Assembly: GCF_025854335.1 (NCBI RefSeq)
Contig: NZ_CP107716.1
Span: 2,535,001 to 2,599,000 of the forward strand
DNA length: 64,000 bases
Direction: 5' to 3'
DNA from: Pelagibacterium flavum
GTDB lineage: Bacteria; Pseudomonadota; Alphaproteobacteria; Rhizobiales; Devosiaceae
Below are positions 35,480 to 44,434 of this stretch, piece by piece. The translations under genes were made by a program, and so were the position numbers. The notes below the pieces were generated by a model. The model was not told where the DNA came from. It did no database searches and worked only from the letters and a program-made list of their open reading frames with translations. Position 1 is the first letter of the stretch; every line of letters starts with the position of its first letter.

Positions 35480-36139
35480 TTACCAAATCCCTATGAATTT
35501 CGTGATTGCAGCCCCTATGGCCGCGATGATGAGCGCCACAACGCCAGCGATGCCCTTGGGCGGCTTTTCTTCGCTTATGGGGGGCGTTGGCGTAGGTTTT
35601 GGGTTAGCGGGCTGTGCGGGACGCGCTGTGGCCATGGCGAGGGATTTAGCGCGTACGTCATCAACCCGACGCGTCCAGCCTTTGCCAAATGTCGGCCAGT
35701 GCTTGAGGCGCTTGAGGAACGCCATGCGGTCATCACACAGACGATCGACCACGTTGGCCGCATTCGCAGCGCGAGCAGCGGCAAGCGTGACCGGCCCGAT
35801 AGTGCCATCCTGTTTGACGCCAAGAACGGCTTGCAGGTATTTCACCGCACGGTCAGGACCAGAGTTGACGCCGAAATCAAAGACGGCATAATCAATCCCG
35901 GAAGGGAGATCATCGCCCTTCACGCGGTCCCAATAGTGCTTGCGGTAAACCTGCGCGACCTGCGCGTCAGTGATAGACTTGAGATCGGCAACCGTGCCAC
36001 CTCGTTTCACGTACCGGCGAAAGTTGGCAAGAGTAATGCCCTTGTTCGTCGCCCCGCCAGGATCGGCAGGATGATTGACGAAGCCGCCCTCATGGACAAG
36101 CACACCCGCCAACGCGGACGCGAAGTTGGTTTTGGCCAT
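35480..36139 (-). CDS. GH108-type N-acetylmuramidase endolysin with membrane tail
   Basis: 219 residues. The N-terminus has the GH108 motif VLVHEGGFVNHPADPGGATN with catalytic Glu near 17, then GITLANFRRY. A peptidoglycan-binding region follows (FGVNSGPDRAVKYLQAVLG, DGTIGPVTLAAA). A C-terminal hydrophobic helix (GVVALIIAAIGAAITKFIG) should tether it to the membrane. It cleaves peptidoglycan glycan chains during lysis. Confidence 0.9.
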   Translation of the reverse strand: MAKTNFASALAGVLVHEGGFVNHPADPGGATNKGITLANFRRYVKRGGTVADLKSITDAQVAQVYRKHYWDRVKGDDLPSGIDYAVFDFGVNSGPDRAVKYLQAVLGVKQDGTIGPVTLAAARAANAANVVDRLCDDRMAFLKRLKHWPTFGKGWTRRVDDVRAKSLAMATARPAQPANPKPTPTPPISEEKPPKGIAGVVALIIAAIGAAITKFIGIW

Positions 36140-36249
36140 TACCGGCCTCCTATGATGATATGGTTGTCAGGTAGCCGCCCGTACCGTTGGGGTGGGCTAG
36201 ATTGGCTGGTAGGTTGCAAAGGCGCGCAATTCGCCGCTATATCTGAGGC

Positions 36250-37476
36250 ATGGCAGCAAATGAAAAAGCGCGGGCCGGGAACTGGCTGCTCGGTATGCCC
36301 TCATTTTGGGGATTAATGGCGTGGACAGTAGCTTGCAGCGCGTACATCTTCACCGATATTGGCTGGAACCGACCGTCCGCGCATGGCCTCAGCGCCATGG
36401 TATGGATGACGTTTTGCTACCTCATCTCGCTAGCGGTATTTTCCCCTAGGTTCCGCGACCACTTCAATCAGCAGTATGAGCCTGCGGAAATAAAAGTTTC
36501 GACGCGTTGGGCGATTGCGCTTCATCTGCTCGGTATCGGCTTTTGCCTGCTTTACGTCCACGACATTGAACAGTCGGGTTATCTAGAGGGATCATTTTGG
36601 GCAGCGCTGGTAAACAGCCCAATGGATATCCGACAAACCCCCATGGCCGGGATGACGCGCGGCGTCCAATTGTCCTATATCGGTTGGCTTGCGGTCTTTC
36701 TAAGCGGACTCAGCTTGGCAGTCAGTCGCAAGAACGCAAAAACGCATATCCTGCTAACGCTCCTGCAACTCGCGGCGAACCTTATCTTCATGAGCAAGAT
36801 GAGGCCCTTTGCAGTGATACTGCTGTTTGTTCTGCCCTATCTGATTTTTAATCGACATCGTTTCAGCCTGACCAAACTTATGGCCTTGGCAGCGGCATTA
36901 ATGGCTGGGCTTGTAGGGTTCTTCATTTTCTGGAGCGAGGCAACCGGAAAGACCGCCGGAATAAATCAAGGCTACCCACCAGCCGTCGAAACATTCTTGC
37001 GTTATCTGACATCCGGCCCGGCTTACCTATCGCACATTCTGATAGTTGAGACGCCCGACTATTCTCTGGCAAGGACGTTGAGGCCAATTTACACGTTCAT
37101 GGCCGTGATTTTCGGAACGGAAGCGCCGCCGAGCCGTATCCTTGAATTTTACAGCATCCGATTGACGACAAACGTAGGAACCGCCTTGGAGCCTTGGTAT
37201 CGCGACATGGGGCTTATCGGCGTTCTTGTGGGGGCGCTTGTCCTTAGCTTTGGGCTTGATGCCATGGCGTATTGGGGTGTCAAATTCGGCAGGCTCTCGG
37301 GGCACCTTCTGGCGGTTATGATGTGCTACTGCTCAATCTTTGCCTTCTTTGTGCCCCGACTTACAACCGGCGCAGTAGTTGCGGTGCTAGGCATATTCCT
37401 TATTCACTGGGTAATAGGCGCAGCCTCCACTTCGGCCCAATTTCGAGCGGCGCTGCAACGGGGACGAAACTCTTAA
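36250..37476 (+). CDS. Wzy-like O-antigen polymerase carried by prophage
   Basis: 408 residues with ten or more hydrophobic helices and a large periplasmic loop (about 240-300: TAGINQGYPPAVETFLRYL then TSGPAYLSHILI). The layout and composition match oligosaccharide-repeat-unit polymerases. GC content is clearly lower than in neighbouring genes and the gene runs against the late operon, so it is an acquired moron. Phage-borne polymerases of this kind alter the O-antigen of lysogens and block superinfection. Substrate cannot be inferred. The ATG lies very close to GAGG. Confidence 0.7.
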   Translation: MAANEKARAGNWLLGMPSFWGLMAWTVACSAYIFTDIGWNRPSAHGLSAMVWMTFCYLISLAVFSPRFRDHFNQQYEPAEIKVSTRWAIALHLLGIGFCLLYVHDIEQSGYLEGSFWAALVNSPMDIRQTPMAGMTRGVQLSYIGWLAVFLSGLSLAVSRKNAKTHILLTLLQLAANLIFMSKMRPFAVILLFVLPYLIFNRHRFSLTKLMALAAALMAGLVGFFIFWSEATGKTAGINQGYPPAVETFLRYLTSGPAYLSHILIVETPDYSLARTLRPIYTFMAVIFGTEAPPSRILEFYSIRLTTNVGTALEPWYRDMGLIGVLVGALVLSFGLDAMAYWGVKFGRLSGHLLAVMMCYCSIFAFFVPRLTTGAVVAVLGIFLIHWVIGAASTSAQFRAALQRGRNS

Positions 37477-37524
37477 ATCACGCACCATCATAGGCTGTGA
37501 TTGGGAGAGCCTAGAGGCCGGCAG

Positions 37525-37881
37525 TTACAGCGTAGGCAATTCTGGCCAATCAGGGTCGGCCGGGTTGTCCGTGGTTTCCGGCAAGTCGCGCAGTGCCTGC
37601 CGATAATCAAGCCATGTTTGCGGCACGGGCTCTAATGTTTCCAAGTTGCGCAGAATAACCCAATCACTGCCCCTCAACCGCTGATCGCGCTCCTCCCGAA
37701 GCCGAGCGAGATGATCAATATTGGGCGCCTCATAATGCGGAATAGTGTTACCCATCGCCTCCCAATCCGCAATCAATTGACGATGACGGTTGCCTGGGTC
37801 GTCCGGAACTATTGACCGCCTCCCTTCTATAGACACATCAAACGATCCATCTTCTAATCTACTGTGGATTTCCATTTTCAT
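37525..37881 (-). CDS. tail fibre assembly chaperone-like protein
   Basis: 118 residues. The C-terminal half has REERDQRLRGSDWVILRNLE and PQTWLDYRQALRDLPETTDN, which is the SDW/YRQALRDLP pattern of phage tail-fibre assembly proteins. It overlaps the fibre gene by 4 bp and is directly downstream, as expected for a chaperone of the fibre tip. Confidence 0.8.
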   Translation of the reverse strand: MKMEIHSRLEDGSFDVSIEGRRSIVPDDPGNRHRQLIADWEAMGNTIPHYEAPNIDHLARLREERDQRLRGSDWVILRNLETLEPVPQTWLDYRQALRDLPETTDNPADPDWPELPTL

Positions 37882-39233
37882 ATCTCCGCGTCGGCAGATA
37901 AACTGTTTATCGTTCCTGATGTCGTACCGGTGACGAATGCCGAGTAGCTAGTTCTGGTAATTCGCTCTTGATTGACGGTTCCGTTGGAGAAAACCTTAGT
38001 TATCGTTGGGGTAACACGTAACGTCACAGGGAAATCGATGGCATAGGTAAATGCTGTATTGTAATTCGATCCGAACTTGGTCCCATCGAGCGTGAAATAG
38101 TAACGCTGGCAAAGAGCCAGTTCTTGCTGAATGTGCCTTTCTGCGAACGGGTCATCCTCGCCTGTTGCATCGCCTTCAACCAGAGACGCACGAGAAAAAT
38201 CAATCGTCCATGTGGTGTTCAGGGGAAGATCGATGCCATATTCAAGGAACCCGTCAGACCCCAATGTTTTTCCTGTAGCGCTCGGAATGTTGACGGTGTA
38301 GGTGAATTTCTGCCATGACGTTGTCAGAGACAGGCTGCTGGCCACCACTTGATTGACACCAAGGCCGTTCCCCGCGCCAAAATTCTGGATTACATGCAAT
38401 CCTGGCAAGGTGAGCGCAGAACCTGACTTAAGGTAGATTGTGAAAGTTGCCGTCTTGCCCGCGAGTGTGCCAGGGTATTCAATCCTTTGAATCAGCTTGT
38501 TCGTGGTTTGACCGGATGGCGCAGAACCTTGGGACATCCGAAGGAAATAGAACGGATTTCCGGGAACGTCTGTTTGTCCTGATGTATGCAACTGCCGCGA
38601 GACAGTCGGGGCAGTCCCAGTCCCGTTCCAATCGTGGTACCAGCGATCGGTCACGTATCTCTGGAGCGACGTGCTATCGTTGTTTTCGTCCACGACGAAA
38701 TCGCCGTTAATGATCTTGTTGCGGAACCCGGAAAGAATTCCAGCGCCTACGTTGGACAGGAACGTCCCGCGCTCGGTTACTGAGTCTATGTTGGCGCCAT
38801 CCTTTGCCAGTCGGCTGGAGTCCACAATCTGGCGCCAGTTCCCGCCGCCTTCGGAAATGAAGGTCAAAATATCGCCAGCCGCCGTAACGAAGTTTTCACC
38901 CGATGCCAGAATAAGGCTTGTGGCGTTATGGGTGATCGTCAGAGCGCTGGCGAAGAGCAATGTTCGCTTTGTTCCTGCCCGCACCGTGCCGAAACTGGTA
39001 ATAGTCGTCGTGCCGGTGACATTGAGAAATTCTTCAGCCTCTGCCCCTATATCGCACGTAGCCGCGCTGGCGATCGTGCCCTCGCTGGTCCATTGTGCGA
39101 TCTGGGCCATCTCCTCACGGAACGCGTTGTTGACCGCAGGCGGCTTCATCACGTTTTCCGCAAGGGAAATGTCATTGAGGTCAAGATTGTTGGCCGCCGT
39201 GGTGTCCCACTGCGCAATATTGGCTTTGGTCAT
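37878..39233 (-). CDS. tail fibre/receptor-binding protein
   Basis: 451 residues, Thr/Ser/Asn/Gly-rich and beta-structured. The N-terminus (AQWDTTAANNLDLNDISLAE) looks like the virion-anchor segment of fibres, followed by beta repeats (TITSFGTVRAGTKRTLLFAS) and a C-terminal carbohydrate-binding-like domain (DSTSLQRYVTDRWYHDWNGTG). It is paired with an assembly chaperone. It should recognise the host surface. Confidence 0.75.
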   Translation of the reverse strand: MTKANIAQWDTTAANNLDLNDISLAENVMKPPAVNNAFREEMAQIAQWTSEGTIASAATCDIGAEAEEFLNVTGTTTITSFGTVRAGTKRTLLFASALTITHNATSLILASGENFVTAAGDILTFISEGGGNWRQIVDSSRLAKDGANIDSVTERGTFLSNVGAGILSGFRNKIINGDFVVDENNDSTSLQRYVTDRWYHDWNGTGTAPTVSRQLHTSGQTDVPGNPFYFLRMSQGSAPSGQTTNKLIQRIEYPGTLAGKTATFTIYLKSGSALTLPGLHVIQNFGAGNGLGVNQVVASSLSLTTSWQKFTYTVNIPSATGKTLGSDGFLEYGIDLPLNTTWTIDFSRASLVEGDATGEDDPFAERHIQQELALCQRYYFTLDGTKFGSNYNTAFTYAIDFPVTLRVTPTITKVFSNGTVNQERITRTSYSAFVTGTTSGTINSLSADAEI

Positions 39234-39239
39234 GGTCTG

Positions 39240-40973
39240 TCACGCCTTATAAAGAGTGCCGCCGGAGCGCTGGTAATTCTCGATCTTTTCGCGCATGGTG
39301 CGGCCCTCGACGCCGCGCAGGGCGTCCATGTTGGCGTCTCGAACCGATGCGTTGTAATTGCCCGACCCCATGCGGGGCTTTTGCGATTCCGTGAGGTAGC
39401 CTTGGGTTGAGCCAGAAGGCCCGACGCGCGTGGCGCTCACCGATCGGCCTTCGGGCCGGGACGTTGAGAAGGTCGGCGCAGGGCCGGCACGGCGGGAGAA
39501 GAAGCCGCCGAGGAAATCTCCGTTCAACTCTGCCGTTCGATCCGCAACGCCCTGCTTGAACTGCGGGATAACCCCTTCATCGCCGGGGAACAGTCCGCGC
39601 CCCAGCATTGCATTGAGCCCCATTCCGAGCAGTCCGCCATTGTTCTGGAAGTCGCCAAGGAACTGGCCGGCCGTTTCAACCGGGTTGCCGCCTGTCGTCT
39701 GGCCCGCATAGGTCGCCATGGGCGGGCGTTGAGGTGGCACCGGTGCCTGCGGAAGGTCTGCGACCTGAACGGGCGCTGTGGGCGGCGTGGACAGCCCTGC
39801 GGGGCGCATGGGAGGCACAGGAGCGCTCGCCACCTGAGTACCGCCCGGAAGGGGTGGAAGGTCCGCTATCGTTACCGTAGAGGACGGAACGGGGGTAATG
39901 GATGGCACGCCGGCAACAGAAGGTGTTGGCAGGTCATCGGGCCACGGGAACGGCACCGGCGGGTAGCCCTGCAAGCGCCTGGGATCAGAACGCGGCATGG
40001 GCGGGGCAACGCTGGCCGTTTCCTGCGGCTGGTATTGGTCAAAGATGGCATTGAACGGCGTCATGTCGGACGCCGGGTCCATCACGCCAGAGGTCAGCCT
40101 GTTGTTGAGGCTGCCAAGAACCTCATCGGAATAGGGCATTTGCGGCGTCGGGCGCACCGAACCACGCTGAGCCGGTGTGCCGGGGATATTGGGCAAATCG
40201 GGCACGTTGCGCCCACCACGGGCCGAAGGCGTCGACGGGCTGCTTTGCTCCATCCAGTTCTTCCATTCGTTCCAGAATGGCTGGGTGGGACTTGTGGCCT
40301 GTGGGTCGGGGCCGAACGTGTCGATTGCACGCTGGTTTATGTCCGCGTCGTTCAGCCGGGGCAGCATCGATGGCGGGATATAATCGACCATCGAATTGAC
40401 GCCGGACGTGCGCGGGTCTTGCATTGGCAGCGGCGGCATGACCGGAGGCGCGGGCGTTGACGTTGGGGCATAGGCCGAGGCGGTCGGACGCTCCGGCGGC
40501 ACAGGAGGAGCACCGGCAAGCGCGTTGGCAGCGGCCAGAGCCGATTGCGGTGCCTGCTGGGGCAGAAACACGTGATTGCCGATCTGGAGCCTGCCAGCCG
40601 GTCCCTGCTCGCTCCCGGCCCAATACGGATCACGACCGCCGGGCATGCCGCGCGGTGACCAGTAATGGGTTGCGCCACCTGTCGGGTCAGGAACGCCCTG
40701 CTCGAATACAGCCTCAACGGCTTGCATGGCTTGCTCGTAGCCTGCCGCGCCCGGCCCGAACCGTCCAGGATTATTCCCGCCTTCTCCGTTGTTCCACGCC
40801 GAATATTGCTGGGGCTGCAAGGCGACGGACACGGGGTCGCTGGGATAGCGGCCAGACCGTGCCCGGTTGTTGATCGAGTGCGCAACGGCAATCATGCCTT
40901 CGAGGCCTTCGCCTCCGGCTTCGCCTAGCAAAGTCTGGGCTAGGATGCGCTTTTGCTCATTGGTGAGGGCCAT
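39240..40973 (-). CDS. virion protein with SleB-like cell-wall hydrolase domain
   Basis: 577 residues. Residues 1-140 form a cell-wall hydrolase (Hydrolase_2/SleB) domain: LAQTLLGEAGGEGLEGMIAV with catalytic-type Glu, HSINNRARSGRYP, QQYSAWNNGEGG, and DPTGGATHYWSPRG. The rest is a long Pro/Pro-Ser-rich, low-complexity region. This resembles virion-associated lysins that open peptidoglycan during DNA entry. The gene follows a terminator and precedes the fibre gene. Confidence 0.75.
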   Translation of the reverse strand: MALTNEQKRILAQTLLGEAGGEGLEGMIAVAHSINNRARSGRYPSDPVSVALQPQQYSAWNNGEGGNNPGRFGPGAAGYEQAMQAVEAVFEQGVPDPTGGATHYWSPRGMPGGRDPYWAGSEQGPAGRLQIGNHVFLPQQAPQSALAAANALAGAPPVPPERPTASAYAPTSTPAPPVMPPLPMQDPRTSGVNSMVDYIPPSMLPRLNDADINQRAIDTFGPDPQATSPTQPFWNEWKNWMEQSSPSTPSARGGRNVPDLPNIPGTPAQRGSVRPTPQMPYSDEVLGSLNNRLTSGVMDPASDMTPFNAIFDQYQPQETASVAPPMPRSDPRRLQGYPPVPFPWPDDLPTPSVAGVPSITPVPSSTVTIADLPPLPGGTQVASAPVPPMRPAGLSTPPTAPVQVADLPQAPVPPQRPPMATYAGQTTGGNPVETAGQFLGDFQNNGGLLGMGLNAMLGRGLFPGDEGVIPQFKQGVADRTAELNGDFLGGFFSRRAGPAPTFSTSRPEGRSVSATRVGPSGSTQGYLTESQKPRMGSGNYNASVRDANMDALRGVEGRTMREKIENYQRSGGTLYKA

Positions 40974-40985
40974 GGGTTCCCCAAT

Positions 40986-41012
40986 AGAAAAGCCCCACCT
41001 TGCGGGCGGGGC
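40986..41012 (-). terminator. internal late-operon terminator (third)
   Basis: On the plus strand AGAAAAGCCCC...GGGGC forms arms GCCCC (40992-40996) and GGGGC (41008-41012) with inner pairs. On the minus transcript this is a GC stem followed by UUUUC, 13 bp before the start of the 577-residue gene. Confidence 0.65.
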
Positions 41013-41034
41013 GGAAAATGACTAATCTGCGCGG

Positions 41035-41385
41035 ATGCTATGGAACCGGATGGCCGCAATGGCCGCTATTATTGCTTTGTGCGGGTGCTCATCATTGACA
41101 CCCGAGCAGCGCATTGCGCAGGCCACGCAAAGCTGTGAATCCTACGGGTTTCAGGAGGGAACCACGGCGTTTTCTCAATGCATGATGCAGATGGACACGC
41201 TCGCTCAACAAAGAGCCGACTATGAGCGCGCCCAACTTAAGGCCAATCTGAACAATCTCGGCTCAGCAATGCAGAGAATGTCGCCTCCCACCCCTGTAAC
41301 GTGTTCCACCAACACCACTTATAGCGGCGGCTACACGCCATATGATCGAAACATCTACAGCAGGGCGAACACGACCTGCCAATGA
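41035..41385 (+). CDS. prophage-encoded lipoprotein (cargo gene)
   Basis: 116 residues. The signal sequence MLWNRMAAMAAIIALCGC ends in a lipobox ALCGC. The mature part is polar, with two further Cys and a Tyr/Thr/Asn-rich end. It is on the plus strand inside the minus-strand late operon, so it is probably a moron expressed in the lysogen. The next gene overlaps by 4 bp. Confidence 0.65.
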   Translation: MLWNRMAAMAAIIALCGCSSLTPEQRIAQATQSCESYGFQEGTTAFSQCMMQMDTLAQQRADYERAQLKANLNNLGSAMQRMSPPTPVTCSTNTTYSGGYTPYDRNIYSRANTTCQ

Positions 41386-41606
41386 AACAGATCGACCTTG
41401 AGCCACACGAGCATTCCAGCAGCTATGAAATGAAACCGGAGAGCCGGTGGTTGTTCATATATTCTGTTGCGTTTGCGTTGGTAATGGCAGCTATCGCCGG
41501 TTTCTTCGCCCCCGCCACATGGGCGATGTTCGTGAGCGGGGCTATGGTCGCCGGTTCAGCCGTGGCGTGCTTCCCGAAATTCTTGCTTACCAAGATCCGC
41601 CGCTGA
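41382..41606 (+). CDS. small membrane protein coupled to lipoprotein (cargo gene)
   Basis: 74 residues with a polar acidic N-terminus (KQIDLEPHEHSSSYEMKPE) and two hydrophobic helices (LFIYSVAFALVMAAIAGFF and AMFVSGAMVAGSAVACF). It overlaps the lipoprotein gene by 4 bp. The pair may be a superinfection-exclusion or surface module, which is inference. Its end overlaps the end of the convergent virion gene by 20 bp. Confidence 0.6.
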   Translation: MKQIDLEPHEHSSSYEMKPESRWLFIYSVAFALVMAAIAGFFAPATWAMFVSGAMVAGSAVACFPKFLLTKIRR

Positions 41607-43215
41607 CAGCTTCGCCAACGCGCCCGCCGAGAAGCGGCGCCATGGGCAGCGTGCCGCGCTGCAAGAGGCCCGGAGGCGGAAGCGGCAAAGGCGGCGCCCC
41701 AGCTGTTCCTGTCCGTACGGCCTGCTGCAATGCCTGAGCCCCGCCAATCGTGGGCCTGTCTGCCAGTTTCCGGGCAACCATGCCAGCACCCACCGGGATA
41801 GCCATCAATGGATTCGCGGCTGTAGCGCCCACGCCAAGAGCGGCCATGAGCCCGTTCCCGCTGGGCGACAATTTGCCAACCAGCCGAAGAAACCCCTGCA
41901 TCGAGCCATTGCCCTCTACAATCTTGCGCATGGCGGCGCGTTCGGCTTCCGTGAAAGCCCTGATCTGGGATTTGTTGAGAAGAATGCGCTTGATCGACTG
42001 GCGAATGGCATTGTCGATATTGCCGCCCGATCCAGAAGACGCCGCATTGAGGTTGGCGCGGTCGAGGGCGTCGGCCAGCAATTCCGATTTGCGCAGTATC
42101 TGGTGCGCCTGCCGGGCCTGTCCCATAACCCCGCTCCCGCCGGATGAATCAATCAAATCATCAATGGCATCGATCATCATGCGCCCGAAATACCCGTCGG
42201 CCTTGGTGCCGGAGTCGATGACATCGCGGCGGATGACTTGGCGCAGCTGGTCAAGCTGGGTAAGCGTCATTGGCCCCTGGCGGGTATTCAGGCGCTCCAG
42301 CATGCGAACCGCTGCCTTGTGTGCGCCATCCGGGGCGGCGTCTATGCCTTCCTGACCGACGCGACGGTAAATGTCGTTGAAAAGGTCATCGACCTGCTGC
42401 GGCGTGAAGCGAAAGCCTGATTGGTCAACGCGATTGTATGCAGCGTCACGAGCGCGGTAAAGATCATCAATCTCGGGCATGACTGCACCGGTGCGCTGAA
42501 ACAGCCCACGGAAGCCTTGCGCAATGGCTGGGATGGCCGCGCCGACTGCCCCGCCCGTGGCACCCCCGAAAAGAGCGCCGGAACCACGACTATCCTCATC
42601 GGCAGCACCAGCGCCATAGACCGCGCCCTGCCCCGATCCCACTGCCGCCCCCCAGCCCATCCGGGGCAGCAAAGACGCACCGCGCCCGGCCAACTGTCCT
42701 CCGGCCGCTATGCCGGTCGGAATGGCCCCGGCCACCTCACTGGCAAACGCCCCAACTGGGTTCTGCCTGCGCTCCTGATCGACCAGCGCCCGGCTTTCAT
42801 CAACCGTGCGGCGGTATGTGTCGCCAAAGTCCGCACCCTGTAGGGCAGCTATGCCGCCCTGCACAAGACCACGCGCCTCGTCGCCCCAGCCAAACGTTGC
42901 GCCTTGCACGAACGTATCGAGGGGGCTGCTATCGGTGCCGACCGTGTGCGTGCCGGAATCGACAATCTGGTTCTTGATTGCATCGCGCTCAGCAACTGAC
43001 ATCGAAAAATATTCCGACACAGGAATTTGGCGACCACCAACATTGATTGTTGGTGCGCTGGGCGTGCCGACTTGCGACGTGGGCGCCGATGGCTGAGCAG
43101 GAGCCTGTTGCTGCTGCGCGCCCCACTCCTGCGCACCCCGCAAGGCCTCTGCCTCGTTTGGCGCCTCAATGCGCAGTGTGCGCCCGTCAGGCGTGCCGAT
43201 CTTATAAATGGGCAT
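41587..43215 (-). CDS. large virion protein, DNA-ejection type
   Basis: 542 residues. A short N-terminal domain (MPIYKIGTPDGRTLRIEAP then NEAEALRGAQEWGAQ) is followed by Gln/Pro/Ala linker, an Ala/Gly-rich membrane-active-looking part (VAGAIPTGIAAGGQLAG, GALFGGATGGAVGAAIPAI) and helices (about 290-450). The profile suits internal proteins that podoviruses eject with their DNA. It starts at the stop of the preceding virion gene. Confidence 0.6.
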   Translation of the reverse strand: MPIYKIGTPDGRTLRIEAPNEAEALRGAQEWGAQQQQAPAQPSAPTSQVGTPSAPTINVGGRQIPVSEYFSMSVAERDAIKNQIVDSGTHTVGTDSSPLDTFVQGATFGWGDEARGLVQGGIAALQGADFGDTYRRTVDESRALVDQERRQNPVGAFASEVAGAIPTGIAAGGQLAGRGASLLPRMGWGAAVGSGQGAVYGAGAADEDSRGSGALFGGATGGAVGAAIPAIAQGFRGLFQRTGAVMPEIDDLYRARDAAYNRVDQSGFRFTPQQVDDLFNDIYRRVGQEGIDAAPDGAHKAAVRMLERLNTRQGPMTLTQLDQLRQVIRRDVIDSGTKADGYFGRMMIDAIDDLIDSSGGSGVMGQARQAHQILRKSELLADALDRANLNAASSGSGGNIDNAIRQSIKRILLNKSQIRAFTEAERAAMRKIVEGNGSMQGFLRLVGKLSPSGNGLMAALGVGATAANPLMAIPVGAGMVARKLADRPTIGGAQALQQAVRTGTAGAPPLPLPPPGLLQRGTLPMAPLLGGRVGEAVSGGSW

Positions 43216-44423
43216 TATTCAACCCCAAGGATTGTGTAGCCGCCGGATGCGGAGGAAGACGTGCCGCCGCCTTGACCGCCCATGATCTCGCGGGCCAATG
43301 GGTCATCCGGGCTAACGCCGAAATGAACGATCTGCATATAGACTTCACGCAGGCGCTCAAGATTACGCTGGAGTTGGGGCAAATCCTGTGACAGTTCGAG
43401 GTTGCCGAGTGTGGCTTGCAACAACCTGTTTTCAAACTCGGACACCGCGCCAAGCGCGCCGCCGGTCGGGCTTGCCTCGCGCATCTGCTGCAACCGATCA
43501 AACCCGACATTGGCGCGGATCGTATCGGTCAATTGCTTTGTATTGAACGCCGGGAACCCTGGGATACCCTGAGTAAGCGCCGCGCCGGGTCCGGTGTTCA
43601 TCATCGGGTTGCTGGTAATATTCCCCAGAACGCGGTCGATGTCCTCGATCACGATGTCGGAATAGGTCTGGCTGAGGAAGTCCTTCATGCGCGCCTGTTC
43701 GGCGGCCTGCTGCTGCTCAAGCTCTTGCGGGCTGCCAGCCGCCGGAGTCATTTCACGTGCGCCGCCCGGAGCAAGTCGAACGTCCATGTTTGTCGAGGGA
43801 GCGCCAGAAATCGGAACCTGCGGGCCAGAGAACTGCCCGGCATTTGGGTCAAACGTGCCGTAACCGCCGCCGAGATTTACACTGGAGAAATTGTCAGGCC
43901 GCGCAACGACCTTCCATCCTTCGGGGACGCCGGGCAGCAACTCGCCATTAACGAGAATTCCGCCGCCGCTCGACATTTGGGCCGCGTGCTGATTGCCGTC
44001 TGGGTCGGTCATGAAAACCGGCGTTTGGCTAAACGATGAAGAACCGCCGCCACTTGCCCGGCCCATTTCTGCCGTGGCAAGCTGAAAGCCTTGCGCGGGA
44101 GGCAGATTGGCGTATTGCGGGTAATTTGCCTTGAGCCATTCCATCGTCTGGTTGCGCTCGGCAGTCTGCTGCTGCAACTGCTGCTGCGCCTGCGCCCGTT
44201 CTTCCATCAGGAGGGCTTGTGCCGTGTCCTGCTGGCGTCCGGTTTGCAAGCCCTGCGCCGCGCCCGCCATGCGTTCCTTGGCAGTGCCGTGGCCGATCAT
44301 GCCAGTGCCGAAATTGATAATCGCATTGCGGCGCGGATTGAGCCATCCGGCGAAACCGGAATCGCCCTGCCCCATCATGTCGAGAAGGCCGTTGCGAGGC
44401 TGCAAGGGAGTGGGAGTAACCAT
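43215..44423 (-). CDS. internal virion / ejection protein
   Basis: 402 residues. Gly-rich start (AGWLNPRRNAIINFGTGMIG), a long Gln/Ala coiled region (ALLMEERAQAQQQLQQQTAE), a beta region and a C-terminal helical part (LELSQDLPQLQRNLERLREV). It is the second of three consecutive genes between the tail-tube type proteins and the fibre, the place of ejection proteins in P22-like and T7-like genomes. Confidence 0.55.
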   Translation of the reverse strand: MVTPTPLQPRNGLLDMMGQGDSGFAGWLNPRRNAIINFGTGMIGHGTAKERMAGAAQGLQTGRQQDTAQALLMEERAQAQQQLQQQTAERNQTMEWLKANYPQYANLPPAQGFQLATAEMGRASGGGSSSFSQTPVFMTDPDGNQHAAQMSSGGGILVNGELLPGVPEGWKVVARPDNFSSVNLGGGYGTFDPNAGQFSGPQVPISGAPSTNMDVRLAPGGAREMTPAAGSPQELEQQQAAEQARMKDFLSQTYSDIVIEDIDRVLGNITSNPMMNTGPGAALTQGIPGFPAFNTKQLTDTIRANVGFDRLQQMREASPTGGALGAVSEFENRLLQATLGNLELSQDLPQLQRNLERLREVYMQIVHFGVSPDDPLAREIMGGQGGGTSSSASGGYTILGVE

Positions 44424-44434
44424 TTATCCGCTCC

